Positions 1 through 10,791 are shown, counted from the stretch's first letter. The stretch is DNA of 64,000 bases from Micromonospora sp. CCTCC AA 2012012 (GCF_040499845.1 NZ_CP159342.1:2790001-2854000), one strand, 5' to 3'. Notes: generated from the sequence alone by a model not told the origin. Made by a program: numbers and translations.

Positions 1-3000
1 GTGCCGTGGCGGACGGCCACCTCGTTCTCGCCGGTGGTGCCGGCCAGCGCGGCGGCGAGCCGGGCGACGGTGTCGTCGTCGACGACGGCGGGCAGGTCGA
101 CCTGGCCGACGTGCCGGTGCGGCTCGTCGATGCCGAGCACCACCCCGAGACCCCAGAGCTGGGCCTGGCCGGGGTGCGCGACGGGGTCGTCCGCGCCGAC
201 ACCGACCGCCTGGCGGGTGACCGTCCACAAGGGCGCGTCCGCGCTCAGGGTGCCCAGCGCCTTCACCACGGCGACGGTGTCGACGAGGCCGGTGCTGACG
301 GCCGGCTGGGTCGGGTGCGGGGACTCGTCGAGGCCGGTCAGGTTGAGCACACCGACGACGTCGGACGGCACCCCGGTGAGCTGCGCCGCCGTACGCCGGC
401 GCACCGAGGCGCCGTGCGCGGTGAGGCCGGCGGTGACCGCGTCCACCAGGTCCGGGTGGACGTCGGCGCGCGGCGTGACCAGCAGCCACGTCCCGTCGAG
501 GCGGCTCTCGCCGGTGGTCGGCACCGGCACCCAGTCGAGGCGGTAGCGCCAGCCGTCGAGCTGGGCGGCCTCCTGGCGGGCGGTGGCGGCGGCCGGTGCC
601 TCGATCCAGTGCCGCGTCCGGCGGAACGGGTAGGTGGGCAGGTCGATCCGCGCCGGGCGGGGGTCGCCGAAGGCGGCGGTCCAGTCCACGTCGACGCCGT
701 GCGTCCAGAGGGCGCCGGCACTGAGCAGGAACCGGTCGAGGTCCCCGTCGTCGCGGCGCAGCGTCCCGGTGACCACGGCCGGCTCGCCCGACTCCACCGT
801 CTCCTCCACGGCCGCCGCCAGCACCGGATGGGAGGACACCTCCACGAACACCCCGTGCCCCTCCCCCGCCAACCGACTGACCGCGTCGGCGAACCGGACC
901 GGCTCCCGCAGGTTCCGGAACCAGTAACCGGCATCCAACCCCTCGACGTACTCACCGGACACCGTGGACAGCCACGGCACCTGCGCCGGATGCGCCGTCA
1001 CGTCCGCCAACTCCACGGCGAGACGATCAGCCAAGGCGTCCATGGCCGGCGAGTGGGAGGCGTAGTCCACGGCGATCCGGCGGGCCCGGACCCCGGTCTG
1101 CTCACACTCGGCCAGCACGTCCTCCACGGCCGCGACCTCACCCGAGACCACCACCTGGGACGGGCTGTTCACCGCCGCGACACCGACCCGACCGGCTCGG
1201 CCCGCGTCGTCCGCGCGATCCGCCGACTCCGCGCGAGCCGCCAGGTCCGCCAGCAGGGCCTCCGCCTGCTCCACCGGCATCCGCAGCGACGCCATCGCAC
1301 CACTGCCCGCGCTCAACTCCGCGACCGCCCGGGACCGCGCCACCACGATCCGCAACGCGTCGGACAGCGACAGCACCCCGGCCACGCACGCGGCGGCGAC
1401 CTCACCCTGAGAGTGCCCCACCACCGCCGCCGGGCGCACCCCGTAGGAGCGCCACACCGCCGCCAGGCCGACCATCACCACGAACGACGCCGGCTGCACC
1501 ACATCGACCCGGTCCAGCGACACCGCGTCCGGGCTGCCACGCAGCACGTCGACGACCGACCAGTCGACCAGGCCGGACAGCACCGCCGCGCACTCCGCCA
1601 CCGTCTCCGCGAACACCGGAGACGCATCCAGCAGCCCGCCACCCATGCCGACCCACTGCGCGCCCTGACCGGGGAAGACGAACACCGTCCGACCCACCGG
1701 ACCAGCCACACCCGACACCACAGTCGCCGCCGGCTCACCGGCGGCCAGGGCCGCCAGACCCGCCGCGTGGTCACCGACCACCACGGCACGCTCCGCGAGC
1801 CGCGACCGGGTCGACGCCAGCGACCACGCCACCTCAAGGGGGTCGGCCGTGTCGGCCAGGGGACGCAGCGCGGACGCCTGGTCGGTCAGCGCGGCGGCCG
1901 AACGGGCGGAGAGCAGCCACGGCACCGTCGGGCCGACCGCCGGAGCCGGTTGCGGGCGGGCCGGCTCGGCCGGCGGCTCCTCGACGATCACGTGGGCGTT
2001 CGTGCCGCTGATCCCGAAGGCGGAGACCCCGGCGCGGCGCGGCCGCTGCCCGGTACGCGGCCACTGCCGTTCCTCCGTCAGCAGCCGTACGGTGCCGGCG
2101 GTCCAGTCGATCCGGGACGAGGGTCGCTCCGCGTGCAGGGTGCGGGGCAGCATCCCGTGCCGCAGGGCGAGGACCATCTTCAGCACCCCGACCAGTCCGG
2201 CGGCGGTCTGGGTGTGGCCGATGTTGGACTTGACCGACCCCAACCAGAGCGGCCGGTCGGCGGGCCGGTCCTGCCCGTACGTGGCGATCACCGCCTGCGC
2301 CTCGATCGGGTCACCCAACGACGTACCCGTCCCGTGCGCCTCCACCACGTCCACGTCCGACGCCGACAGACCCGCGTTCGCCAGGGCCTGCCGGATCACC
2401 CGCTGCTGCGACGGCCCGTTCGGCGCCGTCAACCCGTTCGACGCACCGTCCTGGTTCACCGCACTGCCCCGGACCACGGCGAGGACCCGGTGGCCGTTGC
2501 GGCGGGCGTCACTCAGCCGTTCCACGACGAGGACGGCGACGCCCTCGGCCATGCCGAACCCGTCGGCGTCGTCGGCGAAGGAGCGGCAGCGGCCGTCCGG
2601 GGAGAGGGCGCGCTGGCGACTGAAACTGATCATCGGGTCGGGGGTGGACATCACGGCGGCGCCGGCGACGAGCGCCCGGTCGCACTCCCCGGCGCGCAGC
2701 GCCCGCCCGGCGAGGTGGAGCGCCACCAGCGACGACGAGCAGGCGGTGTCGACGGTGAGCGCCGGCCCGGTGAAGCCGAAGGTGTACGCGAGCCGCCCGG
2801 AGGCGACGCTCGGGGCGGCGCCGGTCACCCGGTAGCCCTCCAGCTCGCCCGGCATGCCGTGCGGCTGCCCGTAGTCGGCGGCGAGGACCCCGGCGAAGAC
2901 ACCGGTGTCGCTGCCGGCGAGGTCGGCCGGGACGAGCCCGGCGTCCTCCAGTGCCTCCCAGGAGGCTTCCAGCAGCAGCCGCTGCTGCGGGTCCATGGCG

Positions 3001-6000
3001 AGCGCCTCGCGGGCGGAGATGCCGAAGAAGTCGTGGTCGAACTCGGCGGCCCGGGCCAGGAAACCGCCGGCCCGGGTGTAGCTGGTGCCGGGCCGGTCCG
3101 GGTCGGGGTCGAAGAGGGCGTCGGTGTCCCAGCCCCGGTCGGTGGGCAGCCCGCCGACGGCGTCGGCGCCGTCGCGCAGCAGCCGCCACAGGTCGTCGGG
3201 GCGGGCGACGTCGCCGGGGAGCCGGCAGGCCATGCCGACGATGGCGAGCGGCTCGTCGGCGTCGGCGGCCACCGTCCGGGTCGGCTCGGCCTGCGGCAGC
3301 CGGCCGTGCGCCTCCTGCCAGAGGTGCCGGGCGAGCCGGTCGGGGGTGGGGTGGTCGAAGACGAGCGTGGTGGGCAGCCGCAGGTCGGTGGCGGCGGCCA
3401 GCCGGTTGCGCAGCTCGACGGCGGTGAGCGAGCCGAACCCGAGGTCCTTGAAGGCCCGGTCGGCGGCGACCGCGCCGGGGTCGGCGTGCCCGAGCACCGT
3501 GGCGGTGTGCCGGCGTACCAGGTCGAGCAGCAGGTCCCGCTGGTCGGCCTCGGGCAGCGCGGCGAGCCGGGCGCCGAGCGCGCCGACGGGCGTGCCGGGG
3601 TCGGTGCCCGCCGGGGCGGCGGCCAGGTCGGCCAGCAGCGGGCTGGGGCGGGACGAGGAATAGACCGGGACGAACCGGTCCCAGTCGACGTCGGCGACGA
3701 CCGGGGTGGTCTCGTCGTGGTCGAGCAGCACCTGGAGCGCGTCGAGGGCCCGGTCGGCGTCGAGGACGGGCAGGCCGGTGGCGGCGAGTTCCGCCCAGCG
3801 ACCGGGATCGATCATCCCGCCGCCGCCCCACGGTCCCCAGGCGATCGAGGTGGCCGCGAGTCCCCGGTCGCGGCGGCGTTCGGCGAGGGCGTCCAGGCAG
3901 GCGTTGGCCGCGCCGTACGCGGCGTGCTCGGCGACGCCCCAGGTCGCCGAGATCGAGGAGAAGAGCACGAACGCGTCCAGCGGCGTGTCGGCGAGCAGCT
4001 CGTCGAGGTGGCGGGCCCCGTCGACCTTCGCGGCCAGCACCCGGCGGAGCTGGTCGGCGTCGGTGCGGGTCACCGGGTCCAGCTCGCAGACGCCGGCCGC
4101 GTGGAACACCGCGGTCGGCGGCCGGTCGAGGCCGGCGAGGACGTCCCGCAGCGCCGCCCGGTCGGTCACGTCGGTGGCGGTGACGTCGAGGACGACGCCG
4201 AGGTCAGCGAGGTCGGCCGCGAGCGGCGCCACCTCGGGGGCCTCGGCACCACGGCGGCTGAGCAGCACGATCCGTTCCGCGCCGCGACCGGCCAGCCAGC
4301 GGGCCAGCCGTACGCCGAGGGCGCCGGTGCCGCCGGTGACCAGCACGGTGCCGTGCGCCCGCCAGCTCCGCACGGCCGCGGCGGGGGTGGCCCGGCGCAG
4401 CCGGCGGGCGTACGCGCCGGAGGGCCGGACGGCGACCTGGTCCTCCCCGCCGGTGCCGGTGAGCACGGCGACGAGCCGCTGCCCGGTGCGCCGGTCCCAG
4501 CCGTCGGGCAGGTCGACCAGGCCGCCCCAGCCGCGCGGCTGTTCCACCGCCGCCGCCCGGCCCGCCGCCCAGAGCGCGGCGGGTGCCAGCTCGGGGGCGG
4601 GTTCACCGGCGGCGGTGCGGACCGCGTGTCGGGTGACGCACCACAGCGGGGCGGTGATCCCGGCGGCGGCCAGGTCCCGCAGCTGGGCGGCGAGGTCGGC
4701 GACCGCCGTCACCGGGTCGTCCGGCCCGTCCAGGGCGAGCAGTGAGAGCACCCCGGCGGGGGTGTGTCCGGCCAGCGCCGGGGCGAGCGCGGCGGGGCGG
4801 GACGCGTCGTCGGGCAGGGTCACCGGCAGCACGTCGGCACCGTGCTCGCGCAGGGCGGTGACGACGTCGGCGTACCGGGGGGTGGTGGCGGTGTGCGCGC
4901 CGGCCAGCACCAGCCACTCGCCGGCCAGCAGCGGACCGGTGACGTCGGCGACGGGCTGCCAGGCCACCTCGTAGCGCCAGTCGGGGGTGGCGGTGGTCGG
5001 GGTGGTGGCGGTCGGGGCGGGCGGGGTCCACCAGTAGCGCTGCCGTTGGAACGGGTAGGTGGGTAGGTCGACCCGGCGGGGGTGGTGGGCGGCGAGGGCG
5101 TCGGCCCAGTCGGGTTCGACGCCGTGCGCGTACACCTGGGCCAGGGACGCCCGGAAGCAGCCGGGGCCGGGGTCGCCGCGGCGCAGCGAGCCGACGGCGA
5201 CGCCGTCGGGGGCGTCGGCGTGCTCCAACGTCTCGGCCACCGCGCTGGTGAGCGTGGGGTGCGGGCTGACCTCGACGAAGATCCGGTGTCCGGCCCCGGC
5301 GAGCAGCGTGGTGGTCTCGTCGAAGCGGACGGTGCCGCGCAGGTTGCGGTACCAGTAGTCGGCGTCGAGCGCGGTGCCGTCGAGCGGGCCCGCGGTGACG
5401 GTGGACCAGAAGGGCACCTCGGCCGGGCGGGGCCGGACCGGGGCGAGCAGGTCGGCCAGCTCGGCGCGGAGCGTCTCGACCTGCGCCGAGTGGGAGGCGT
5501 AGTCGACCGGTACGGCGCGGGCGTGCAGGTCGGCGGCGGCGCACTCGGCGAGCAGCCCGGCCACCGCGTCGGTGTCGCCGGAGACGACCACGGAGCGCGG
5601 TCCGTTGGTGGCCGCCACCGAGATCCGGCCGTCCCAGCGGGCGATCAGGGCGCGGACCGTGTCGACGGGGGCGAGGACGGAGGCCATCGTGCCGTGCCCG
5701 GCGAGCGTGCCGCGCAGCGCGCGGCTGCGCAGCGCCACCACCCGGGCGGCGTCGCGCAGGCTGAGCGCGCCGGCCACGCAGGCGGCGGCGATCTCGCCCT
5801 GCGAGTGCCCGACCACGGCGGCGGGCCGGACGCCGTGGGCCTGCCAGAGCGCCGCGAGGGAGACCATGACGGCGAAGAGCACGGGCTGCACCACGTCGAC
5901 CCGCTCCAGCGTCGGCGCGCCGGGCGCACCGCGCAGCACGTCGGTCAGCGACCAGTCGACGAACTCGGCCAGCGCCCGTTCGCAGTCGGCGATCCGGTCG

Positions 6001-9000
6001 GCGAAGACGGGTTCGGTGTCGAGCAGGTCGGTGGCCATGCCGGGCCACTGTCCGCCCTGGCCGGGGAAGACGAGGACGACCCGGTCGTCCCCGGCCGGCC
6101 GCCCGTACGCCAGCCCCGGCGCCTCGCCGCCGTCGGCCAGCACGGCCAGGGCGCGGTCCAGCTCGTCCCGCCCGGCGGCGAGGAACGCGGCCCGCCGGTC
6201 GAAGCGGGCCCGGCCCACCCCGAGGGTGTACGCCAGGTCGACCGGCCGGACGTGCGCGTCGCGCAGCCGGGCGCGCAGCAGCCGGGCCTGCTCGGCCAGC
6301 GCCTGCGGGGTCCGCGCGGAGAGCAGGTACGGCAGCGGCCGGTCGTCGGCGCTCGTCGCGTCGACCTCCGGCTCGGCGGTCGTCGCGTCGGCCGGGCGGT
6401 CGGCGGGCGGCGGGGCGGTCCCGTCGCCGGTGGCCTCGGCGAGGATGACGTGGGCGTTGGTGCCGCTGACCCCGAACGCGGAGACCCCGGCCCGGCGGGG
6501 TCGCGCTCCGGCGGGCCAGGGGCGGGCCTCGGTGAGCAGCCGGACGGTGCCGGCCGACCAGTCCACGTGGGACGACGGCGGGTCGGCGTGCAGGCTGCGC
6601 GGCAGGACGCCACGGCGCAGCGATTCGACCATCTTGATGACGCCGGCCAGGCCGGCGGCGGCCTGGGTGTGACCGATGTTGGTCTTGAGGGAGCCGAGCC
6701 AGAGCGGCGCGTCGGGTTCTCGGTCGCGGCCGTACGTCTCGATCAGCGCACCCGCCTCGATCGGGTCGCCGAGGACGGTGCCGGTGCCGTGCGCCTCGAC
6801 CGCGTCCACGTCGGCGGGGCGCAGCCCGGCGTCGGCCAGCGCCTGCCGGATCACCCGCTGCTGGGACAGTCCGTTGGGGGCGGTCAGGCCGTTGCTCGCG
6901 CCGTCGGAGTTGACGGCGGTGCCGGCGAGGACGGCGAGGACCGGGTGGCCGTTGCGGCGGGCGTCACTCAGGCGTTCCAGCACGAGGGTGCCGACGCCCT
7001 CGCCCCAGCCGGTGCCGTCGGCGTGGTCGGAGAAGGCCTTGACCCGCCCGTCCGGGGCGAGGCCGCGCTGCCGGCTGAACTCGACGAAGATGCCGGGGCG
7101 GGCCATCACGGTCGCCGCGCCGGCCAGGGCGAGCCCGCACTCCCCCGACCGCAGGGAGCGGACCGCCAGGTGGATCGCGACGAGCGCGGCGGAGCAGGCG
7201 GTGTCGACGGTCAGCGCCGGCCCCTCCAGCCCCAGCACGTACGCGATCCGGCCGGACATGGTGCTGCCGGTGGTGCCGGTGAGCAGGTAGCCCTCCAGCC
7301 CGTCGGACGCCTCGTGCATGCGCGGGCCGTACTCCTGCGCCATCGCGCCGACGAAGACCCCGGTACGGCTGCCGGCGAGCCGGGACGGGTCGATGCCGGC
7401 CCGTTCCAGGGCCTCCCAGGAGGTCTCCAGCAGCAGCCGCTGCTGCGGGTCCATGGCGAGTGCCTCGCGCGGGCTGATCCCGAAGAACTCCGGGTCGAAG
7501 TCGGCGGCGTCGTGCAGGAAACCGCCCAGGGCGACGGTCGAGCCGCCGGGGCGGTCCGGGTCGTGCCGCAGCCGCCGCAGGTCCCAGCCCCGGTCGGTGG
7601 GGAACGGCGAGACGGCGTCGGTGCCGGCGTCGAGCAGGTCCCAGAGCTGCTCGGGTGAGTGCACCCCGCCGGGAAGCCGGCAGCCCATCCCGACGATCGC
7701 GATCGGCTCGTCGGCGTTCCCGTCCCGGTGGGCGGGCGCGGGTCGGACCGGGGCGCCGTCGTGCGGGGCCCGCGCAACGGTCACCGGGGCGGCGTCGAGC
7801 AGGGCGGCCAAGTGGTCGGCGAGCCGGTCGGCGGTGGGGTGGTCGAAGAGGACGGTGGTCGGCAGGGTGACGCCGAGCGCCGCGCCGAGCCGGTGCCGCA
7901 GCCGCAGCGCGGACTGCGAGTCGACGCCGAGTTCCCGCAGCGCGGTGCGGGCCGGTACGGCGGTGGCGTCGTCGTGGCCGAGGATCGCCGCCGCGTGGGC
8001 CCGGACCAGGTCGAGCAGGCTCCGGCGCCGGTCGGCCGGGGCGGCGGCGGACAGCCGGGCGCGGAGACCGTCGGCGTCCGTCTCCTCGCCGGTGGGTTCC
8101 GCGGCGACGGTGTCGAGCCAGTGGCGCTGCCGCTGGAAGGCGTAGGTGGGCAGGTCGACGACGCCCGGGCGGGGGTCGTCGGGGAAGGCGGCGCTCCAGT
8201 CGACGTCGACACCGCGGACCCACGCCTCCGCGAGACCGGCGACCAGGCGGTCCGGGCCGCCGTCGTCGCGGCGCAGCGTCCCGGTCACCACGACGGGCTC
8301 ACCGCCGACCAGTTCGGCGGTCTCCTCGACGGCCGCGACGAGTACGGGGTGCGAGGAGACCTCCACGAACACGCCGTGGCCCTCGCGGGCGAGCCGGGCG
8401 ATCGCGTCGGCGAACCGGACGGGCTCCCGCAGGTTCCGGAACCAGTAACCGGTCTCCAGCGCCTCGACGTACTCGCCGGTCACGGTGGACAGCCACGGCA
8501 CCTGCGCCGGGCGGGCGGTCACGTCGGCGAGTTCGGCGGCGAGACGGTCGGCCAGGGCGTCCATCGCCGGTGAGTGCGACGCGTAGTCCACCGCGATCCG
8601 GCGGGCTCGGACCCCGGTCCGCTCACACTCGGCCAGCACGTCCTCCACGGCCGCGACCTCACCGGAGATCACCACCTGCGAGGGGCTGTTCACCGCCGCG
8701 ATGCCGACCCGACCGGCCCGGTCCGGCTCCCCCGCGCCGCTCGCGCGACCCGCCGACTCCGCCGACTCCGCGCGAGCCGCCAGGCCCGCCAGCAGGGCCT
8801 CCGCCTGCTCCACCGGCATCCGCAGCGACGCCATCGCACCACTACCGGCGCTCAACTCCGCGACCGCCCGGGACCGCGCCACCACGATCCGCAGCGCGTC
8901 GGACAGCGACAGGACTCCGGCCACGCAGGCGGCGGCGACCTCACCCTGCGAGTGGCCCACGACCGCCGCCGGACGCACCCCGTAGGAGCGCCACACCGCC

Positions 9001-10781
9001 GCGAGGCCGACCATCACCACGAACGACGCCGGCTGCACCACATCCACCCGGTCCAGCGACACCGCGTCGGGCGTACCGCGCAGCACGTCGACGATCGACC
9101 AGTCGACCAGGTCGGACAGCACCGTGGCGCCCTCCGCCACCGTCTCCGCGAACACCGGAGAGGAATCGAGCAGCGCACCACCCATGCCGACCCACTGCGC
9201 GCCCTGACCGGGAAAGACGAACACCGTCCGACCCACCGGGCCAGCCACACCCGACACCACGGTCGCCGCCGGCTCACCGGCCGCCAGAGCCGCCAGACCC
9301 GCCGCGTGGTCGCCGACCACCACGGCACGCTCCGCGAACCGGGCCCGGGTCGACGCCAGCGACCACGCCACGTCGAGGGGATCGGCCGTGTCGGCCAGGG
9401 GACGCAGCGCGGACGCCTGACCGCGCAGGGCGGCGGCGGTACGGCCGGACACCAGCCACGGCAGCACCGCCGGCGTTGGTGCCGGGGCGGGCGGGCCAAC
9501 GTCGGTGGTGGGTGCCTCGGCGAGGACGAGGTGGCAGTTGGTGCCGCCCATGCCGAACGCGCTCACCCCCGCGACCCGGGGCCCGTCGGTGGTCGGCCAC
9601 CCGGTCGGTTCGCACACCACCCGCAGGCCCAGCTCGGCCAGCGGGATGTCGGGGTGGGGTCGTTCGTGGTGCAGGGTCGCCGGGAGGTGCCGGTGGGTCA
9701 GCGACAGCACCGCCTTGAGCAGGCCGGTGATCCCGGCCGCGCCCTCCAGGTGGCCGACGTTCGTCTTGACCGAACCGACCAGCAGCGGGCGGGACGGTTC
9801 CCGGGCCGCCCCGAGCGCGGCGCCGAGCGCGGCGGCCTCGATCGGGTCGCCCACCGGGGTGCCGGTGCCGTGCAGTTCGACGTACTGGACGGCGTCCGGG
9901 GGCAGGGCGGCCGACGCGTACGCCTGCCGGAGCAGGTCCGTCTGCGCCTGCCGGCTGGGGACGGCGATGCCCTCGGTGGTGCCGTCGTGGTTCACCGCCC
10001 CGCCGAGGATCACCGCGTGCACCCGGTCACCGGCCGCCACCGCGTCGGACAGCAGCTTCAGCACCACCAGGGCGCCGCCCTCGCCCCGGACGAAGCCGTT
10101 GGCCCGGGCGTCGAAGGTGTGGCAGCGGCCGTCCGGGGAGAGCCCGCCGAACTCCTCGGCGACGACGCCGGTCTCCCGGGCCAGGTTGAGGTTGACGCCG
10201 CCCGCCAGGGCGAGACCGGTCTCGCCTCGGCGCAGGCTGTGCACGGCGTGGTGGACCGCGACGAGGGACGACGCCTGACCCGCGTCGATCACCAGGCTCG
10301 GGCCGTGCAGGTCGAGGACGTGCGACACCCGGTTCGCGATGACGCCCCGGCTCACGCCCGGCATCGCGTGGTGGTTGGCGGCAGTGGCCCCGCCCCGGTT
10401 CAGCAGGGCGGCGTAGTCGTCGCGCATCGCGCCGACGAAGACGCCGGTGGCGGTGTGCCGCAGGTCGTCGGGGACGATCCGGGCGTCCTCCAGCGCCTCC
10501 CAGGCCAGCTCCAGCACGAGCCGCTGCTGCGGGTCGAGGACGGCGGCGGCCCGCGGGGTGATGCCGAAGAACCCGGCGTCGAAGCGATCGACGTCGTCGA
10601 GGAAGCCGCCCCGGCGGCCACCGACCGGCTCCCGGCCGGCGGGCACCTCGGTGACGGCGTCGGTCCCGTCGCACAGCAGTCGCCAGAACGCCGTCGGGTC
10701 GGCCGCCCCGGGCAGCCGACACGAGAGCCCGACGATCGCGACCGGTTCCGGGTGGGAACCTGCTGCCACGTCCACGGTCAT
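1..10781 (-). CDS. Modular type I PKS: KSQ loading module plus two extension modules (3' end outside window)
   Basis: First protein of a modular polyketide assembly line; 3593 codons are visible and it stays open to the left edge. Order: KS-like domain (~10-435), AT (~540-860), ACP (Ser ~954); module 1 KS, AT, KR, ACP; module 2 KS, AT and the start of a KR region. In the first KS the catalytic Cys is Gln169 (motif AGQASSL), the signature of a decarboxylating KSQ loading domain. All three ATs carry YASH and GHSQG motifs, which predict methylmalonyl, so a propionyl starter and two propionate extensions are inferred. Module 1 KR has an intact nucleotide motif and a YGAAN active site, lacks LDD and has the Trp typical of A-type KRs. 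Its ACP reads GFGSL rather than GFDSL, with Ser kept. Module 2 has no DH between AT and KR. The ATG at 10781 follows a GGGGAGAGG ribosome site. The product is probably a macrolide or spirotetronate-type chain. Confidence 0.93.
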   Translation of the reverse strand, partial: MTVDVAAGSHPEPVAIVGLSCRLPGAADPTAFWRLLCDGTDAVTEVPAGREPVGGRRGGFLDDVDRFDAGFFGITPRAAAVLDPQQRLVLELAWEALEDARIVPDDLRHTATGVFVGAMRDDYAALLNRGGATAANHHAMPGVSRGVIANRVSHVLDLHGPSLVIDAGQASSLVAVHHAVHSLRRGETGLALAGGVNLNLARETGVVAEEFGGLSPDGRCHTFDARANGFVRGEGGALVVLKLLSDAVAAGDRVHAVILGGAVNHDGTTEGIAVPSRQAQTDLLRQAYASAALPPDAVQYVELHGTGTPVGDPIEAAALGAALGAAREPSRPLLVGSVKTNVGHLEGAAGITGLLKAVLSLTHRHLPATLHHERPHPDIPLAELGLRVVCEPTGWPTTDGPRVAGVSAFGMGGTNCHLVLAEAPTTDVGPPAPAPTPAVLPWLVSGRTAAALRGQASALRPLADTADPLDVAWSLASTRARFAERAVVVGDHAAGLAALAAGEPAATVVSGVAGPVGRTVFVFPGQGAQWVGMGGALLDSSPVFAETVAEGATVLSDLVDWSIVDVLRGTPDAVSLDRVDVVQPASFVVMVGLAAVWRSYGVRPAAVVGHSQGEVAAACVAGVLSLSDALRIVVARSRAVAELSAGSGAMASLRMPVEQAEALLAGLAARAESAESAGRASGAGEPDRAGRVGIAAVNSPSQVVISGEVAAVEDVLAECERTGVRARRIAVDYASHSPAMDALADRLAAELADVTARPAQVPWLSTVTGEYVEALETGYWFRNLREPVRFADAIARLAREGHGVFVEVSSHPVLVAAVEETAELVGGEPVVVTGTLRRDDGGPDRLVAGLAEAWVRGVDVDWSAAFPDDPRPGVVDLPTYAFQRQRHWLDTVAAEPTGEETDADGLRARLSAAAPADRRRSLLDLVRAHAAAILGHDDATAVPARTALRELGVDSQSALRLRHRLGAALGVTLPTTVLFDHPTADRLADHLAALLDAAPVTVARAPHDGAPVRPAPAHRDGNADEPIAIVGMGCRLPGGVHSPEQLWDLLDAGTDAVSPFPTDRGWDLRRLRHDPDRPGGSTVALGGFLHDAADFDPEFFGISPREALAMDPQQRLLLETSWEALERAGIDPSRLAGSRTGVFVGAMAQEYGPRMHEASDGLEGYLLTGTTGSTMSGRIAYVLGLEGPALTVDTACSAALVAIHLAVRSLRSGECGLALAGAATVMARPGIFVEFSRQRGLAPDGRVKAFSDHADGTGWGEGVGTLVLERLSDARRNGHPVLAVLAGTAVNSDGASNGLTAPNGLSQQRVIRQALADAGLRPADVDAVEAHGTGTVLGDPIEAGALIETYGRDREPDAPLWLGSLKTNIGHTQAAAGLAGVIKMVESLRRGVLPRSLHADPPSSHVDWSAGTVRLLTEARPWPAGARPRRAGVSAFGVSGTNAHVILAEATGDGTAPPPADRPADATTAEPEVDATSADDRPLPYLLSARTPQALAEQARLLRARLRDAHVRPVDLAYTLGVGRARFDRRAAFLAAGRDELDRALAVLADGGEAPGLAYGRPAGDDRVVLVFPGQGGQWPGMATDLLDTEPVFADRIADCERALAEFVDWSLTDVLRGAPGAPTLERVDVVQPVLFAVMVSLAALWQAHGVRPAAVVGHSQGEIAAACVAGALSLRDAARVVALRSRALRGTLAGHGTMASVLAPVDTVRALIARWDGRISVAATNGPRSVVVSGDTDAVAGLLAECAAADLHARAVPVDYASHSAQVETLRAELADLLAPVRPRPAEVPFWSTVTAGPLDGTALDADYWYRNLRGTVRFDETTTLLAGAGHRIFVEVSPHPTLTSAVAETLEHADAPDGVAVGSLRRGDPGPGCFRASLAQVYAHGVEPDWADALAAHHPRRVDLPTYPFQRQRYWWTPPAPTATTPTTATPDWRYEVAWQPVADVTGPLLAGEWLVLAGAHTATTPRYADVVTALREHGADVLPVTLPDDASRPAALAPALAGHTPAGVLSLLALDGPDDPVTAVADLAAQLRDLAAAGITAPLWCVTRHAVRTAAGEPAPELAPAALWAAGRAAAVEQPRGWGGLVDLPDGWDRRTGQRLVAVLTGTGGEDQVAVRPSGAYARRLRRATPAAAVRSWRAHGTVLVTGGTGALGVRLARWLAGRGAERIVLLSRRGAEAPEVAPLAADLADLGVVLDVTATDVTDRAALRDVLAGLDRPPTAVFHAAGVCELDPVTRTDADQLRRVLAAKVDGARHLDELLADTPLDAFVLFSSISATWGVAEHAAYGAANACLDALAERRRDRGLAATSIAWGPWGGGGMIDPGRWAELAATGLPVLDADRALDALQVLLDHDETTPVVADVDWDRFVPVYSSSRPSPLLADLAAAPAGTDPGTPVGALGARLAALPEADQRDLLLDLVRRHTATVLGHADPGAVAADRAFKDLGFGSLTAVELRNRLAAATDLRLPTTLVFDHPTPDRLARHLWQEAHGRLPQAEPTRTVAADADEPLAIVGMACRLPGDVARPDDLWRLLRDGADAVGGLPTDRGWDTDALFDPDPDRPGTSYTRAGGFLARAAEFDHDFFGISAREALAMDPQQRLLLEASWEALEDAGLVPADLAGSDTGVFAGVLAADYGQPHGMPGELEGYRVTGAAPSVASGRLAYTFGFTGPALTVDTACSSSLVALHLAGRALRAGECDRALVAGAAVMSTPDPMISFSRQRALSPDGRCRSFADDADGFGMAEGVAVLVVERLSDARRNGHRVLAVVRGSAVNQDGASNGLTAPNGPSQQRVIRQALANAGLSASDVDVVEAHGTGTSLGDPIEAQAVIATYGQDRPADRPLWLGSVKSNIGHTQTAAGLVGVLKMVLALRHGMLPRTLHAERPSSRIDWTAGTVRLLTEERQWPRTGQRPRRAGVSAFGISGTNAHVIVEEPPAEPARPQPAPAVGPTVPWLLSARSAAALTDQASALRPLADTADPLEVAWSLASTRSRLAERAVVVGDHAAGLAALAAGEPAATVVSGVAGPVGRTVFVFPGQGAQWVGMGGGLLDASPVFAETVAECAAVLSGLVDWSVVDVLRGSPDAVSLDRVDVVQPASFVVMVGLAAVWRSYGVRPAAVVGHSQGEVAAACVAGVLSLSDALRIVVARSRAVAELSAGSGAMASLRMPVEQAEALLADLAARAESADRADDAGRAGRVGVAAVNSPSQVVVSGEVAAVEDVLAECEQTGVRARRIAVDYASHSPAMDALADRLAVELADVTAHPAQVPWLSTVSGEYVEGLDAGYWFRNLREPVRFADAVSRLAGEGHGVFVEVSSHPVLAAAVEETVESGEPAVVTGTLRRDDGDLDRFLLSAGALWTHGVDVDWTAAFGDPRPARIDLPTYPFRRTRHWIEAPAAATARQEAAQLDGWRYRLDWVPVPTTGESRLDGTWLLVTPRADVHPDLVDAVTAGLTAHGASVRRRTAAQLTGVPSDVVGVLNLTGLDESPHPTQPAVSTGLVDTVAVVKALGTLSADAPLWTVTRQAVGVGADDPVAHPGQAQLWGLGVVLGIDEPHRHVGQVDLPAVVDDDTVARLAAALAGTTGENEVAVRHG
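1060..1885. repeat. AT-domain DNA copy A (near-identical to 8581-9420)
   Basis: This stretch codes for the AT core of extension module 2. It matches the loading-module AT stretch at 8581-9420 almost base for base over long runs, including silent positions. The alignment shifts by small indels in an Ala/Arg/Glu-rich loop. The module 1 AT (~5400-6300) is far less similar. This points to recent duplication or gene conversion between two ATs of the same protein. Confidence 0.75.
8581..9420. repeat. AT-domain DNA copy B (near-identical to 1060-1885)
   Basis: Loading-module AT core, the partner of the copy at 1060-1885. Identity falls off sharply on both sides, in the KS-AT linker and toward the post-AT linker. 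The exchanged unit is therefore about one AT domain rather than a whole module. Confidence 0.75.
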
Positions 10782-10791
10782 CGCTTGCCTC

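Noticed and set aside
3430..3450. ACP of module 1 with GFGSL in place of GFDSL
   Set aside because: The phosphopantetheine Ser is kept, and the residue before it varies in active ACPs. Not a sign of inactivity.
6..4745. Long open frame on the plus strand opposite the modular PKS
   Set aside because: Arg/Gly/Pro-rich, without any family motif, and fully opposite a PKS frame with intact KS, AT, KR and ACP motifs. It results from high GC in the third codon position.
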